A stretch of DNA of 12,373 nucleotides, taken from positions 1-12,373 of the forward strand of contig WLME01000021.1 in the NCBI GenBank assembly GCA_009700365.1, given 5' to 3'. The DNA is from Actinomycetota bacterium (GTDB taxonomy: Bacteria; Actinomycetota; Actinomycetes; Nanopelagicales; Nanopelagicaceae). Position numbers and translations under genes: made by a program. The notes under the pieces were generated by a model, which made no database searches, had not been told where the DNA came from, and saw only the letters and a list, made by a program, of their open reading frames with translations. Positions 1 to 7,890 of the stretch are shown here, piece after piece; position 1 is the stretch's first letter, and the number at the start of each line of letters is the position of its first letter.

Positions 1-1156
1 CATCAACAACGGGCAGTGAGAGCAAGTTGTAACTAGCTAAGTATGACGAAACAGAATGCAAGGATGCGTCGGGATTAACGCCCTTTGTGTTGGTATCTAC
101 GATGGAACCCAATAGCGTTGATGGCGGCTCGCGAAGAAGGCGCTGATAATGCACCATCCCGATGAAGCGACCGGTAGGCGTCTCAAGAGGTTGCCGCGCA
201 ACAAATATTTGTGATGCTAGAGCGGGGGAAATTTCGCTCTGGCGAACTGCTGCAAGAGCATCGGCAACTGTGTAATCCGCAGACATCACAATCGGTTCAG
301 TTGTCATCATTCCACCGGCTGAATAATCCTCATATGTCATCAGGCGAATGACATCTTCGGCATCCTCGGGATCCATAAGTTCAATCAACTCTTGAGCGCG
401 CTCTTCACCAATTTCTCGGAGTAAGTCGGCGGCATCGTCAGGGTCCATCTCTTCGAGAATATCGGCAGCGCGTTCGCCTTCAAGTTCGGCTAGCAGAGCA
501 ACACGTTCGGATTCATCCATCTCTTCAAGTACATCAGCCAGACGTTCATCATCAAGTGCTCGTGCAACTTCGACGCGTCGCTTAGGAGCAAGATCTTGTA
601 TTACTGCTGCAAGGTCTGCTGCCCGTAGGTTGCTGAGAGTTGAAAGTAAATTTGCAACACCTTGATTTGATTCGTGATGAGCAAAACCAATCACATCTTC
701 CCAAGCAACGGTGGATGTTGCTCCTTTACGACGAAGACCACGTCCTTTGCGCATGATGTGGACTCGAGAAATTAGCCAGTCACCTGTTCGGTTCTGCTCC
801 ATTGCCATATCCTCGACAAGAACACTTTCGCCGCCATCTACCATCGTAATTGTGCGATCGAGTAAATCTCCAAGCACAAGTATTTCTCCCGCACGCGTTT
901 CGAATCGACGCATATTGAGTAGACCTGTAATCACAACAGCACCGGACTCGATAGAAGTTACGCGAGTGATTGGAACAAAAACTCGACGCCGAAGCGGTAC
1001 TTCAACAACTAACCCGAGAATTCGTGGTGATTGGTTATTAGAACGAAGGGTCGCGACAGCATCGCGCACCTTTCCAACTGGATCCCCATTCGGGTCAAAA
1101 ACTGCAGTTCCAGCAAGGCGTGCGAGAAATACGCGATTGATGTTATTTCCGCTCAT
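1..1156 (-). CDS. MgtE N-domain/CBS-domain protein with PRC-barrel-like N-terminus (3' end outside window)
   Basis: The reverse strand is open from ATG 1154-1156 to the left edge, giving 385 complete codons. Residues about 1-155 carry two PRC-barrel-like segments, beginning with FLARLAGTAVFD and GEILVLGDLLD. Residues about 165-280 form an acidic helical MgtE N-domain, rich in repeats such as LEEMDPDDAADLLREI. A CBS domain begins near residue 284 (MTTEPIVMSADYTVADAL), and a second CBS repeat is entered at the edge. In MgtE channels the N and CBS domains sense Mg2+ and gate the pore. The actinobacterial family with this N-terminus (Rv1232c type, from memory) is about 430 residues and has no membrane part, so this is probably a soluble metal-sensing protein; the end is not visible. 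It is divergent from the EamA gene across 41 bp. The start lies 6 nt after a -10-like hexamer. Confidence 0.88.
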   Translation of the reverse strand, partial: MSGNNINRVFLARLAGTAVFDPNGDPVGKVRDAVATLRSNNQSPRILGLVVEVPLRRRVFVPITRVTSIESGAVVITGLLNMRRFETRAGEILVLGDLLDRTITMVDGGESVLVEDMAMEQNRTGDWLISRVHIMRKGRGLRRKGATSTVAWEDVIGFAHHESNQGVANLLSTLSNLRAADLAAVIQDLAPKRRVEVARALDDERLADVLEEMDESERVALLAELEGERAADILEEMDPDDAADLLREIGEERAQELIELMDPEDAEDVIRLMTYEDYSAGGMMTTEPIVMSADYTVADALAAVRQSEISPALASQIFVARQPLETPTGRFIGMVHYQRLLREPPSTLLGSIVDTNTKGVNPDASLHSVSSYLASYNLLSLPVVD

Positions 1157-1162
1157 GGGATA

Positions 1163-1168
1163 AGAGTA
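1163..1168 (-). promoter_or_regulatory. -10-like hexamer for leaderless transcript of the MgtE-N/CBS gene
   Basis: Read on the minus strand this is TACTCT, followed by six bases (TATCCC) and then the ATG at 1156. TANNNT placed 6-7 nt before a start codon is the usual arrangement of leaderless actinobacterial genes, and no Shine-Dalgarno sequence fits in the same space. There is no clear -35 element. The TSS at the start codon is inferred. Confidence 0.5.
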
Positions 1169-1185
1169 ACCGCTGAGGTATCGGC

Positions 1186-1191
1186 TAGGTT
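1186..1191 (+). promoter_or_regulatory. -10-like hexamer for leaderless transcript of the EamA-PHP-marC operon
   Basis: TAGGTT is followed by six bases and then ATG 1198. It lies exactly 17 bp from the opposing -10-like hexamer at 1163-1168, so each hexamer occupies the -35 position of the other promoter and the two promoters should compete for polymerase. AGG within it could instead act as a weak ribosome binding site. Confidence 0.45.
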
Positions 1192-1197
1192 TGCCTT

Positions 1198-2109
1198 ATG
1201 TCAGAGCTCCAGAAAGCATCCGTTCACAATCACACTGAACTGCCTGCTCGACCTGATCTCATCCGCCTACTCATCGGAATATGTGGGATTGGCTCTTCGG
1301 GCCCACTTATTGCCCTCAGTGCAATGCCAGTCCCGACTCTGATTTTCTGGCGCAATCTCGGCGGTTCATTGATGACATTCCCTTTTGCCCTTCGACACTC
1401 CCTGCATCGCACAGGAGTGAAGTGGGCAATTTTGGCTGGTGTTGTACTTTCAATTCACTTTATTGGCTTTTTCTTTTCAATGCGCATGACTAGCGTGACA
1501 GCTGGAACTGCAATCGTTGCAACTCAACCAATATTCGCTGCATTCTTTGTGAAATTGACCGGAGGCCATATCCCAGCAAAGGCATGGTTCGGGATGTTAA
1601 TCAGCTTCTCGGGAGTACTTCTCGTAACGGGTATTGATTTACATCTTGATCGTAGATCATTTTTGGGTGACCTATCTGCGCTCATCTCTGGAGCACTTGC
1701 TGCTGCATATATGTTGATTGGTTCGCGAGCTCAGCAAACTCTTGCTACGACTTCTTACACGACCATTTGTTACTTTGTCTGTGCAATAACGGCACTTCCT
1801 ATTGCGTTGATTTCAGGAAATGAGATTATTCATTTCGTAGCACGCGAGTGGTGGATCCTTCTAGGGCTCATTATTGGCGCACAAATTCTTGGGCATACGA
1901 TGTTCAATATAACTTTGAAGCGAGTATCACCAGCAGTGGTGTCGATGATTGTATTTTTCGAGGTTCCAGTTGCAGCTCTGCTTTCACTGATTTTCAAGAT
2001 TGGAAAGCAACCTACTTTTTCGATTATTCCCGGTGTTATTCTGATTCTTCTAGGATGCATTCTCGTGGTACTTCGAACACGTCCTGAATCTGTGATGGTT
2101 GAAGAATGA
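1198..2109 (+). CDS. EamA/DMT-family permease
   Basis: This 303-residue, strongly hydrophobic protein fits the usual size of ten-helix drug/metabolite transporter (EamA) proteins, an inner-membrane family that exports or imports small metabolites. The two tandem EamA repeats span roughly residues 20-145 and 158-292. Typical features are the first-repeat sequence TAGTAIVATQPIFAAFF, and in the second repeat LKRVSPAVVSMIVFFEVPVAALLS, which matches the conserved helix 8-9 region of the family. The C-terminus is short and charged (RTRPESVMVEE). It heads an operon: its TGA overlaps the PHP gene start as ATGA. The start at 1198 is supported by the -10-like hexamer just upstream and gives a normal cytoplasmic N-terminus. 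The substrate cannot be read from the sequence, and neither neighbour hints at one. Confidence 0.9.
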   Translation: MSELQKASVHNHTELPARPDLIRLLIGICGIGSSGPLIALSAMPVPTLIFWRNLGGSLMTFPFALRHSLHRTGVKWAILAGVVLSIHFIGFFFSMRMTSVTAGTAIVATQPIFAAFFVKLTGGHIPAKAWFGMLISFSGVLLVTGIDLHLDRRSFLGDLSALISGALAAAYMLIGSRAQQTLATTSYTTICYFVCAITALPIALISGNEIIHFVAREWWILLGLIIGAQILGHTMFNITLKRVSPAVVSMIVFFEVPVAALLSLIFKIGKQPTFSIIPGVILILLGCILVVLRTRPESVMVEE

Positions 2110-2951
2110 TTGATCTTCACACCCACACAACTTGTAGCGACGGAACAGATACCCCATTCGCATTGGTGAAAAAAGCACTCTCAGCTGGGATTACGACTTT
2201 GGCAATAACCGATCACGATTCCACAGCCGGGTGGAGCGATTCAATATCTGCGATTCAACCTCACTTCGAACTCGTCCTCGGCGCTGAAATTTCCTGTCTT
2301 ACCTCAGATGGAATCAGTGTGCACATGCTTGGGCTGCTCTTCGATGGCGAAAATAACGAAATGCAGCAGATGCTCGCTGATTCTCGCGATACACGTATTC
2401 CGCGTATGCGAAAAATGGTCGAGTTACTTAAAGCTGATGGCATTGATATAGACCTAGAAGATGTCTATCAAGCGGCACCTGAAGGAGCCACGGTCGGAAG
2501 ACCTCATCTTGCAGATGCTCTAGTAACAAAAGGAATTGTTGGAAGTCGCGATGAAGCTTTCTTGGAATTGCTCAATAATGAATCTAAATACTATGTAACT
2601 CATGCAGCACCAACGCCGGTAGAAGCAATTCGTGCAATAAGAAAAGCTGGGGGAGTCGCAGTTATCGCTCATCCATTTGCATCTCGACGGGGACAAATAA
2701 TTACTTCGTCAACTTTCTCAGATTTAGTAGAGGCAGGACTCAATGGAATAGAAGTACATCATCGAGATCAAAACGCTGCCGAGCAGGAAAATCTGATTGC
2801 AATTGCACATGAACTTAAGCTTGTAATAACGGGGTCAAGTGATTATCACGGCACAGGAAAACTTAATGGGTTAGCAGAAAACACTACTCATCCGGCACAA
2901 TGGGAACTACTAGAATCACAAGCAGATGCGCGAAGGGTAGTTAGAAAATGA
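2106..2951 (+). CDS. PHP-domain phosphoesterase, RNase AM/TrpH-like
   Basis: This 281-residue protein has the full set of metal ligands of the polymerase and histidinol phosphatase (PHP) family: H5-T-H7 with D12 (DLHTHT..SDG), D36-H37-D38 (ITDHDS), E61 (GAEIS), H189 (VIAHPF), H218 (EVHHRDQ) and D246/H248 (SSDYHG). Proteins of this size and motif order group with TrpH/YciV (RNase AM), which acts on 5' ends of short RNAs and on 3',5'-bisphosphonucleotides using a metal cluster; the exact substrate here is inferred. It overlaps the permease gene by 4 nt (ATGA) and the marC gene by 4 nt (ATGA), so translation of all three is probably coupled. No signal peptide or membrane segment is visible, so it should be cytoplasmic. 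Confidence 0.88.
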   Translation: MIDLHTHTTCSDGTDTPFALVKKALSAGITTLAITDHDSTAGWSDSISAIQPHFELVLGAEISCLTSDGISVHMLGLLFDGENNEMQQMLADSRDTRIPRMRKMVELLKADGIDIDLEDVYQAAPEGATVGRPHLADALVTKGIVGSRDEAFLELLNNESKYYVTHAAPTPVEAIRAIRKAGGVAVIAHPFASRRGQIITSSTFSDLVEAGLNGIEVHHRDQNAAEQENLIAIAHELKLVITGSSDYHGTGKLNGLAENTTHPAQWELLESQADARRVVRK

Positions 2952-3559
2952 ATTCATTAGGGGCAGTCACCTTTGCGACACAAGCTTTTGTCACACTTTT
3001 TGTCATCATGGATCCTCCAGGTGCTACACCAATCTTCTTGGGGTTAGTTGGCGATAAATCTCCGCGCGAACGTGTTCGTCTAGCCTGGCAAGCTGCAGGA
3101 GTTTCACTCTTTGTCATTGCAAGCTTTGCGCTCTTCGGTCGATTGATTCTGAATTACATGAATGTTTCCATTGAAGCACTTCAAGCTGCTGGTGGTTTAT
3201 TGCTCCTATATGTCGCTCTTCAACTTCTGACGGGGAATAAGAGTGCAGGAACTGAGAACTCAAGTAGCAATATCGGAATGGTTCCGCTCGGTACTCCGCT
3301 TCTAGCGGGCCCTGGAGCGATAGTTGCAACGATGATTTATGTGCAGAAGGCAGATACACATACGCAAATACTGGGTCTTGCAATTGCAATCCTTGCAGTC
3401 CATTTGATTATCGGAACTGTATTAATGGCTTCAACCAAGATAGTTGGGCTTATCAAAGATGCAGGCGTTACTTTGCTTGCAAGTATTGCAGGATTATTGC
3501 TTGCAGCTATTGCGGTGCAGATGCTTGCAAATGCAATTAAGACTTTTGCCGCTAACTAG
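2948..3559 (+). CDS. marC: MarC-family integral membrane protein
   Basis: The 203-residue protein matches the MarC (UPF0056/NAAT) family in length and pattern, with about six hydrophobic helices in two halves. DPPGATPIF at residues 22-30 corresponds to the family's conserved first-half motif (usually D-P-x-G-x-x-P), and PLGTPLLAGPGAI near residues 112-124 is the matching second-half motif. A hydrophilic linker (TGNKSAGTENSSS) separates the halves. The physiological role of MarC proteins is poorly defined; the amino-acid transporter label comes from a few archaeal members. Its ATG overlaps the PHP gene stop. Its TAG at 3557-3559 lies inside the end of the convergent helicase gene, so the two 3' ends overlap by 8 nt and no separate terminator fits. 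Confidence 0.9.
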   Translation: MNSLGAVTFATQAFVTLFVIMDPPGATPIFLGLVGDKSPRERVRLAWQAAGVSLFVIASFALFGRLILNYMNVSIEALQAAGGLLLLYVALQLLTGNKSAGTENSSSNIGMVPLGTPLLAGPGAIVATMIYVQKADTHTQILGLAIAILAVHLIIGTVLMASTKIVGLIKDAGVTLLASIAGLLLAAIAVQMLANAIKTFAAN

Positions 3560-4883
3560 AGATTCGCTTAGTGCGGGTACGTTCGCGCTTGGTACGTTCT
3601 GCTGATGGCTTCTTAGCCACAACTGGCTTTTCTACCTTTGCTTTCTCAGCCTGCGGTGTGCGTTGCTTGGTCATTCTTCCGGTTGATCCAGCTGGAATAT
3701 TGAGCATCTCGTAGAGATGCTCTGAAGAAGAGTAAGTCTCTACAGGTTCAGGTAATCCGAGAACTAGCGCGGTATCAATCATCTTCCAGCGAGCAAGTTC
3801 ATCCCAATCAACAAATGTCACGGCGATTCCATGTGCACCGGCACGTGCAGTACGGCCAATGCGGTGTACATAAGTCTTCTCATCTTCGGGACATTGATAG
3901 TTAATAACGTGGGTAATTCCATCGATATCGATACCGCGTGCGGCTACATCTGTTGCAATAAGAACATCTGACTTGCCCGCCTTGAAATCATTAAGAGCTT
4001 TTTCGCGAGCAGATTGACCCAGATCTCCGTGGATTGTTGCGGCACGAAAGCCTCTTTCAATCAAATCATCGGAAGTCTTTTGGGCTGTGCGCTTTGTACG
4101 ACAGAAAACGATTGTGGGGCCTCGACCATTTGCTTGAAGAATACGGGCAAGCATCTCAATTTTATCCATTGCATGAGCGCGAACTACATATTGCTCAATT
4201 CGAGAAACAACCGCACCTTCATCCTCGTTATCTTGGGTACGAATATGTACAGGTTGATTCATAAAGCGTCGAGCAAGAGCGATGATGTCGCCAGGCATTG
4301 TTGCCGAAAAGAGCATAGTTTGTTGGCGCGCAGGAGTGCTTGTAAAGATCTTCTCGACATCTGGTAGAAATCCTAAATCGAGCATCTCATCTGCTTCATC
4401 GAGAACTACGCGAGATACAAATTTAAGTGTCAGCTGACCTTGGCGGTATAGGTCGAGAAGTCGCCCTGGTGTGCCAACAACAATTTCGACACCGTTTTGA
4501 AGCGCCTCAATCTGTGGTTCAAATGCTCGTCCACCATAGACAGCTAGGGTTCGGATACCGCGGTTAAATGAAAGTTCTTCAATGTCTTTTGTTACTTGCA
4601 CACAGAGTTCGCGAGTTGGAACTACAACGAGAACTTGTGGCTTACCTTGGTTAGGTAGCTGCGCCCAATCTGAATCGTTGGGGGCGATAACACGTTCAAT
4701 GACTGGAATACCGAAAGCAAGAGTTTTTCCAGTTCCAGTCTTTGCCTGGCCAATGACATCTCCATCTGCAAGAGCGATAGGCATAACCATCTCTTGGATA
4801 GGAAAAGGCGAGGTGAAGCCGTGTTCAGAAAGCGCTGCGATTGTTTCCTTACGTAGAGGAAGATCTGCGAATGTGAGACTCAC
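3552..4883 (-). CDS. rhlE: DEAD-box ATP-dependent RNA helicase (RhlE-like)
   Basis: The 443-residue protein has every SF2 DEAD-box motif in order: Q motif (F5, F27-P28-I29-Q30), motif I AKTGTGKT with K53, motif Ia PTREL, GG and TPGR, motif II D162-E-A-D, motif III SAT, then in the second RecA domain IVFCRT, ATDVAARGIDI and HRIGRTARAG. It unwinds or remodels structured RNA, for example in ribosome assembly or mRNA decay. After the core, a lysine/arginine-rich tail (residues about 400-443) probably contacts RNA. It starts at GTG 4883, immediately after the TAA of the DUF3107 gene, so translation probably depends on termination-reinitiation. The same order, TetR-DUF3107-helicase, is recalled around rhlE (Rv3211) of M. 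tuberculosis. The subfamily name is less certain than the activity. Confidence 0.93.
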   Translation of the reverse strand: MSLTFADLPLRKETIAALSEHGFTSPFPIQEMVMPIALADGDVIGQAKTGTGKTLAFGIPVIERVIAPNDSDWAQLPNQGKPQVLVVVPTRELCVQVTKDIEELSFNRGIRTLAVYGGRAFEPQIEALQNGVEIVVGTPGRLLDLYRQGQLTLKFVSRVVLDEADEMLDLGFLPDVEKIFTSTPARQQTMLFSATMPGDIIALARRFMNQPVHIRTQDNEDEGAVVSRIEQYVVRAHAMDKIEMLARILQANGRGPTIVFCRTKRTAQKTSDDLIERGFRAATIHGDLGQSAREKALNDFKAGKSDVLIATDVAARGIDIDGITHVINYQCPEDEKTYVHRIGRTARAGAHGIAVTFVDWDELARWKMIDTALVLGLPEPVETYSSSEHLYEMLNIPAGSTGRMTKQRTPQAEKAKVEKPVVAKKPSAERTKRERTRTKRISS

Positions 4884-5135
4884 TTACACGACGCCGAAAC
4901 CGACGCGGCGTTCAGTCGGTTCGCCGATTTCGACGTAGCCGATCTTGTCCGCTGGGACGATAATCTCGTGCCCCTGTACATCTTGAAGAATAAGTGGAGA
5001 TACCGCTGCAAGCGCTGCAGTTACTGCGCTCTTGATTTCTGCAGGAGTTGAAGGGCAATCAAAAGAGAGTTCACTTCCAACATTGGTAATGGAGATACGA
5101 ACTTTCGATGCCTTTTCAGATTTCTTTGAACTCAT
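4884..5135 (-). CDS. DUF3107 family protein (TB9.4-like)
   Basis: This is an 83-residue, soluble, uncharacterised protein. The sequence VRISITNVGSELSFDCPSTPAEIKSAVTAAL, followed by a segment ending in IIVPADKIGYVEIGEPTERRVGFG, matches my memory of the actinobacterial DUF3107 family, which includes M. tuberculosis Rv3208A/TB9.4. The pattern of an N-terminal strand, one helix and C-terminal strands resembles small ATP-binding or regulatory folds, but I assign no function. The gene lies 16 bp after tetR and directly abuts the helicase start. A TAAGAT hexamer in that 16-bp gap suggests its own leaderless promoter inside the operon. Confidence 0.85.
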   Translation of the reverse strand: MSSKKSEKASKVRISITNVGSELSFDCPSTPAEIKSAVTAALAAVSPLILQDVQGHEIIVPADKIGYVEIGEPTERRVGFGVV

Positions 5136-5141
5136 GTACCT

Positions 5142-5147
5142 ATCTTA
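5142..5147 (-). promoter_or_regulatory. -10-like hexamer within the tetR-DUF3107 gap
   Basis: On the minus strand this reads TAAGAT, then six bases (AGGTAC), then ATG 5135. It lies in the 16-bp gap between the tetR stop and the DUF3107 start. The spacing fits a leaderless internal promoter. AGGT in the spacer could instead serve as a ribosome binding site for read-through transcripts from tetR. Confidence 0.45.
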
Positions 5148-5151
5148 TTCG

Positions 5152-5787
5152 CTAAGCGTCAGTACGGGGAAATCCAGAAATTCCTCGCCACATGAGGTTC
5201 TCAACGAGCTCCATCGCCTGCTGACGAGTGAGTTTTCCATCTCGCTCAAGCCAATGGCGGGCAGTTACTTGAACATAACCAATCAATCCAACACCTAACA
5301 TCATGGCAGCCTCTTTTGGCAATCCAGTGTCATTTGAAATCACTCCAGATACAGCCGCTGCACAGTCATAGGTCATTCGGTTGAGGCGTTCGCGTACTTG
5401 AGGTTCAACGCTCATGTCGCTTTCGAATAGCAAACGAAATGCTTCGCCTTCATTTTCAATAAAATTGAAGTAAGCCTCAATTGTCACGTGTACACGTCTT
5501 TGATTATCAGGCGTAGATGAGATTGCCTTTTGAATTTCATAGACAAGCGAATCAATGTGAAGATCAAGAACTGCTAAGTAGAGCTCGAGCTTTGAAGGAA
5601 AGTGTTGGTAGAGAACTGGTTTACTGACATTTGCACGGTCTGCGATTTCATCCATAGCAGCGGAGTGATAACCGGCTGCAGTGAAAACTTCGAGGGCAGC
5701 AGCAAGGAGAATTGCACGACGTTCATCTCGAGGCAGGCGTGATTTATCTGAACGCGAATTGTTTGCAGATGCTGATTCTGTAGTCAT
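5152..5787 (-). CDS. TetR-family transcriptional regulator
   Basis: The 211-residue protein has a TetR N-terminal DNA-binding domain at about residues 20-66: RRAILLAAALEVFTAAGYHSAAMDEIADRANVSKPVLYQHF is the canonical helix-turn-helix sequence, with the KPVLYQHFPSK signature. The remaining helical region is the ligand-binding and dimerisation part. It is first in a minus-strand operon with DUF3107 and the helicase, and is divergent from moeZ across 55 bp. An inverted repeat in that gap overlaps its own -10 and is a candidate operator. The same neighbour set (TetR, DUF3107, MoeZ) is recalled around Rv3206c-Rv3208A in M. tuberculosis. The start is ATG 5787, 7 nt after TACGAT. The ligand is unknown; moeZ and its own operon are the likeliest targets. 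Confidence 0.92.
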   Translation of the reverse strand: MTTESASANNSRSDKSRLPRDERRAILLAAALEVFTAAGYHSAAMDEIADRANVSKPVLYQHFPSKLELYLAVLDLHIDSLVYEIQKAISSTPDNQRRVHVTIEAYFNFIENEGEAFRLLFESDMSVEPQVRERLNRMTYDCAAAVSGVISNDTGLPKEAAMMLGVGLIGYVQVTARHWLERDGKLTRQQAMELVENLMWRGISGFPRTDA

Positions 5788-5794
5788 TATGCGA

Positions 5795-5800
5795 ATCGTA
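5795..5800 (-). promoter_or_regulatory. -10-like hexamer for tetR
   Basis: On the minus strand TACGAT is followed by seven bases and then ATG 5787, with no ribosome binding site between. This fits a leaderless transcript. The hexamer overlaps one arm of the inverted repeat at 5797-5828. Confidence 0.5.
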
Positions 5801-5828
5801 CTGAATTAGCCACGAAAGGCACAGTACG
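5797..5828. promoter_or_regulatory. Inverted repeat in the tetR-moeZ divergent promoter; candidate TetR operator
   Basis: CGTACTG at 5797-5803 and CAGTACG at 5822-5828 are exact reverse complements separated by 18 bp. The left arm overlaps the tetR -10 and the right arm ends just before the moeZ -10-like hexamer, so a bound dimer could block both promoters. TetR-family regulators often autoregulate through such a site next to a divergent gene. Binding is inferred. Confidence 0.45.
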
Positions 5829-5829
5829 G

Positions 5830-5835
5830 CAGAAT
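5830..5835 (+). promoter_or_regulatory. -10-like hexamer for the moeZ-mshB operon
   Basis: CAGAAT is followed by seven bases and then ATG 5843. It matches TATAAT at four of six positions, and the gene has no Shine-Dalgarno sequence, which fits a leaderless start. It is weaker than the other candidates because the first base is C. Confidence 0.35.
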
Positions 5836-5842
5836 TACCTTT

Positions 5843-7024
5843 ATGAAGACCCCTCCTCTTGTTTCTCCCGGGCCCGCACTCACAGTTGATGAAGTCCGCC
5901 GTTACAGCCGACATCTGATCATCCCTGATGTCGCTATGGCAGGCCAGCAGCGAATGATGAATGCCAAGGTGTTATGTGTCGGGGCAGGTGGACTTGGCTC
6001 GCCGGCTTTGATGTATTTAGCTGCGGCTGGAATCGGGACTCTAGGAATTGTCGAATTCGATACTGTCGATGAATCAAATCTTCAGCGCCAAATTATTCAT
6101 GGGCAATCTGATATCGGCAAGAGCAAGGCGCTAAGCGCACAAGAGAAAATTGCTGAAATCAATCCGTATGTCAAAGTGATTTTGCACGAGACTCGGTTAG
6201 ATAACTCAAATGTGATGGAGATATTCTCCCAATACGACATCATCGTTGATGGAACAGATAACTTTGCTACTCGTTATTTAGTAAACGATGCCTGCGTATT
6301 GCTGAAGAAACCTTACGTCTGGGGATCGATTTATCGCTTTGATGGACAGGCTAGTGTTTTTTGGGCTGAGTACGGCCCTTGCTACCGATGCCTCTATCCA
6401 GAACCACCACCGCCGGGAATGGTTCCAAGTTGTGCCGAAGGCGGAGTGCTTGGAGTTTTATGCGCAACCATCGGCTCTATCCAAACGACTGAGGCAATCA
6501 AAGTAATCACAGGTGTCGGTGAACCTTTGATTGGCTCACTCATGGTCTATGACGCTCTAGAAATGTCATTCCGCAAAATTAAGGTTCGCAAAGATCCTCA
6601 TTGTCCTCTGTGCGGTACGAATCCAACCCAAAAAGATTTGTTGCCAGATTACGAGGCTTTTTGTGGAACTCTCTCGGAAGCTGCACAAGAGGCAAGTTCT
6701 GGGTCAACTATTACCGTCCAAGAGCTGAAATCAAAGATTGATGCGCATGAAAATTTCTATCTCATCGACGTGCGCGAGCCAAGTGAATATGAAATTGTAA
6801 GTATTCCAACGGCTCATCTCATTCCTAAGCAGGGTTTTATTGATGGAAGCGTTCTCGCATCTTTACCTCAAGATAAACCAATTGTGCTTCATTGCAAGAG
6901 TGGTGTCCGATCAGCAGAATGTCTCGCGATTCTAAAGAGTGCGGGATTTGCAGATGCGACACATGTTTCAGGTGGAGTCATTGCATGGGCCAAGCAAATT
7001 GATACAACACTTCCGGTTTACTGA
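5843..7024 (+). CDS. moeZ: MoeZ: adenylyltransferase-sulfurtransferase (ThiF/MoeB domain + rhodanese)
   Basis: The 393-residue protein has a ThiF/MoeB-type E1-like domain (residues about 15-260) and a rhodanese domain (about 293-390). The nucleotide loop is [19 protein letters not shown], with the D-E-S-N-L-Q-R-Q motif following and [14 protein letters not shown] downstream. Two zinc-binding Cys pairs are present: C180/C183 (CYRC) and C254/C257 (CPLC). The rhodanese active site is C351 in CKSGVRS. The family adenylates the C-terminal glycine of ubiquitin-like sulfur carriers (MoaD/ThiS/CysO types) and transfers persulfide sulfur to make thiocarboxylates for molybdopterin, thiamine or cysteine synthesis. 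No sulfur carrier gene is in the window, so its partner must be encoded elsewhere. It is divergent from tetR and shares TGATG with mshB (1-nt overlap), so the two are translationally coupled. Confidence 0.93.
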   Translation: MKTPPLVSPGPALTVDEVRRYSRHLIIPDVAMAGQQRMMNAKVLCVGAGGLGSPALMYLAAAGIGTLGIVEFDTVDESNLQRQIIHGQSDIGKSKALSAQEKIAEINPYVKVILHETRLDNSNVMEIFSQYDIIVDGTDNFATRYLVNDACVLLKKPYVWGSIYRFDGQASVFWAEYGPCYRCLYPEPPPPGMVPSCAEGGVLGVLCATIGSIQTTEAIKVITGVGEPLIGSLMVYDALEMSFRKIKVRKDPHCPLCGTNPTQKDLLPDYEAFCGTLSEAAQEASSGSTITVQELKSKIDAHENFYLIDVREPSEYEIVSIPTAHLIPKQGFIDGSVLASLPQDKPIVLHCKSGVRSAECLAILKSAGFADATHVSGGVIAWAKQIDTTLPVY

Positions 7025-7890
7025 TGCTAGAAAGCTACGAGGGTTATCGTCTCCTATTGGTGCATGCGCATCCAGATGACGAAACCATTAATAATGGAAG
7101 CACCATGGCGCTATATGCCGATCTTGGAGCTCGAGTCACGTTAGTAACATGCACCCGAGGCGAAGAAGGCGAAGTTCTCGTACCCGACTTAATACATCTT
7201 GCGGCGCATCGCAATGATGAGTTAGGCCAACACAGAGTCGGAGAACTTGCTCTGGCAATGAAAGCCCTAGGTGTGCACGATCATCGATTCTTGGGAGAAG
7301 GCGTTACACAGTATCGCGACAGCGGAATGATGGGGACAGATCCAAATAGTCGCCCTGATGTTTTCTGGAATGCAAATCTTGAAGTGGCAGCCGATCAGCT
7401 CGCGCAAGTCATTGATGATATTCGGCCACACGTCTTAATTACCTATGACGAAATTGGTGGATACGGACACCCAGACCATATCCAGGCTCATCGAGTTGCT
7501 ATGAGAGCTGCAGAGACATCGCAGTGGAGTACTCCGAAGATTTACTGGAATGTAATGCCAAAGTCTGTCATCCAAGAAGGTATTGATGCCATGAAGAAAA
7601 TTGGTTCAGATTTCATGGGAGCCGAGAGCGCTGACGACCTACCTTTTGCCAAAGATGACTCTTTTGTCCACGCAATGATTGATGGCAATAGTTATGTCGA
7701 TCGGAAAATGGATGCGATGCGCGCGCATGCAACCCAGATTGAAGTCGACGGGCCTTTTTTCGCGCTATCTAATAACTTGGGCCTACAAGTTTGGGGTAAC
7801 GAGTACTACACATTGGTTAAGGGAGAAAAGAGCGCGCCATTTGATTCGCGTGGTTACGAGACAGATTTATTCGCAGGAATTTCACTGTAG
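7024..7890 (+). CDS. mshB: MshB: GlcNAc-Ins deacetylase of mycothiol biosynthesis
   Basis: This 288-residue LmbE/PIG-L family zinc hydrolase should remove the acetyl group from GlcNAc-inositol, the second enzymatic step before cysteine ligation in mycothiol synthesis. AHPDDE supplies zinc ligands H16 and D19 and the catalytic base D18. [11 protein letters not shown] supplies H149 and the third zinc ligand H152. [27 protein letters not shown] and YRDSGMMGT are MshB-like rather than Mca-like (the related mycothiol conjugate amidase). The following Rv1171-like small membrane gene also supports MshB. It starts at ATG 7024 inside the moeZ stop and ends directly against the next ATG. No recognised mshA, mshC or mshD is present, although a cysteine-ligase family gene lies convergent just downstream. 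Confidence 0.92.
   Translation: MLESYEGYRLLLVHAHPDDETINNGSTMALYADLGARVTLVTCTRGEEGEVLVPDLIHLAAHRNDELGQHRVGELALAMKALGVHDHRFLGEGVTQYRDSGMMGTDPNSRPDVFWNANLEVAADQLAQVIDDIRPHVLITYDEIGGYGHPDHIQAHRVAMRAAETSQWSTPKIYWNVMPKSVIQEGIDAMKKIGSDFMGAESADDLPFAKDDSFVHAMIDGNSYVDRKMDAMRAHATQIEVDGPFFALSNNLGLQVWGNEYYTLVKGEKSAPFDSRGYETDLFAGISL

Noticed and set aside
711..1163. 150-codon plus-strand open frame (and 1031-1342) opposite the MgtE-N/CBS gene
   Set aside because: The reverse strand encodes a clear MgtE-N/CBS protein over the same bases. The plus-strand translation is Arg/Ser/Thr-rich low-complexity sequence with no family resemblance, as expected of a shadow frame.
4014..4938. Plus-strand frames (4014-4367, 4034-4264, 4582-4938) inside the helicase gene
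   Set aside because: They are mirror frames of a DEAD-box helicase whose motifs are all intact. No start signals or recognisable protein features were seen.
7024..7890. Mca (mycothiol S-conjugate amidase) instead of MshB
   Set aside because: [16 protein letters not shown] and the following Rv1171-like membrane gene fit MshB better. Both belong to the same zinc hydrolase family, so the choice rests on motifs and context.
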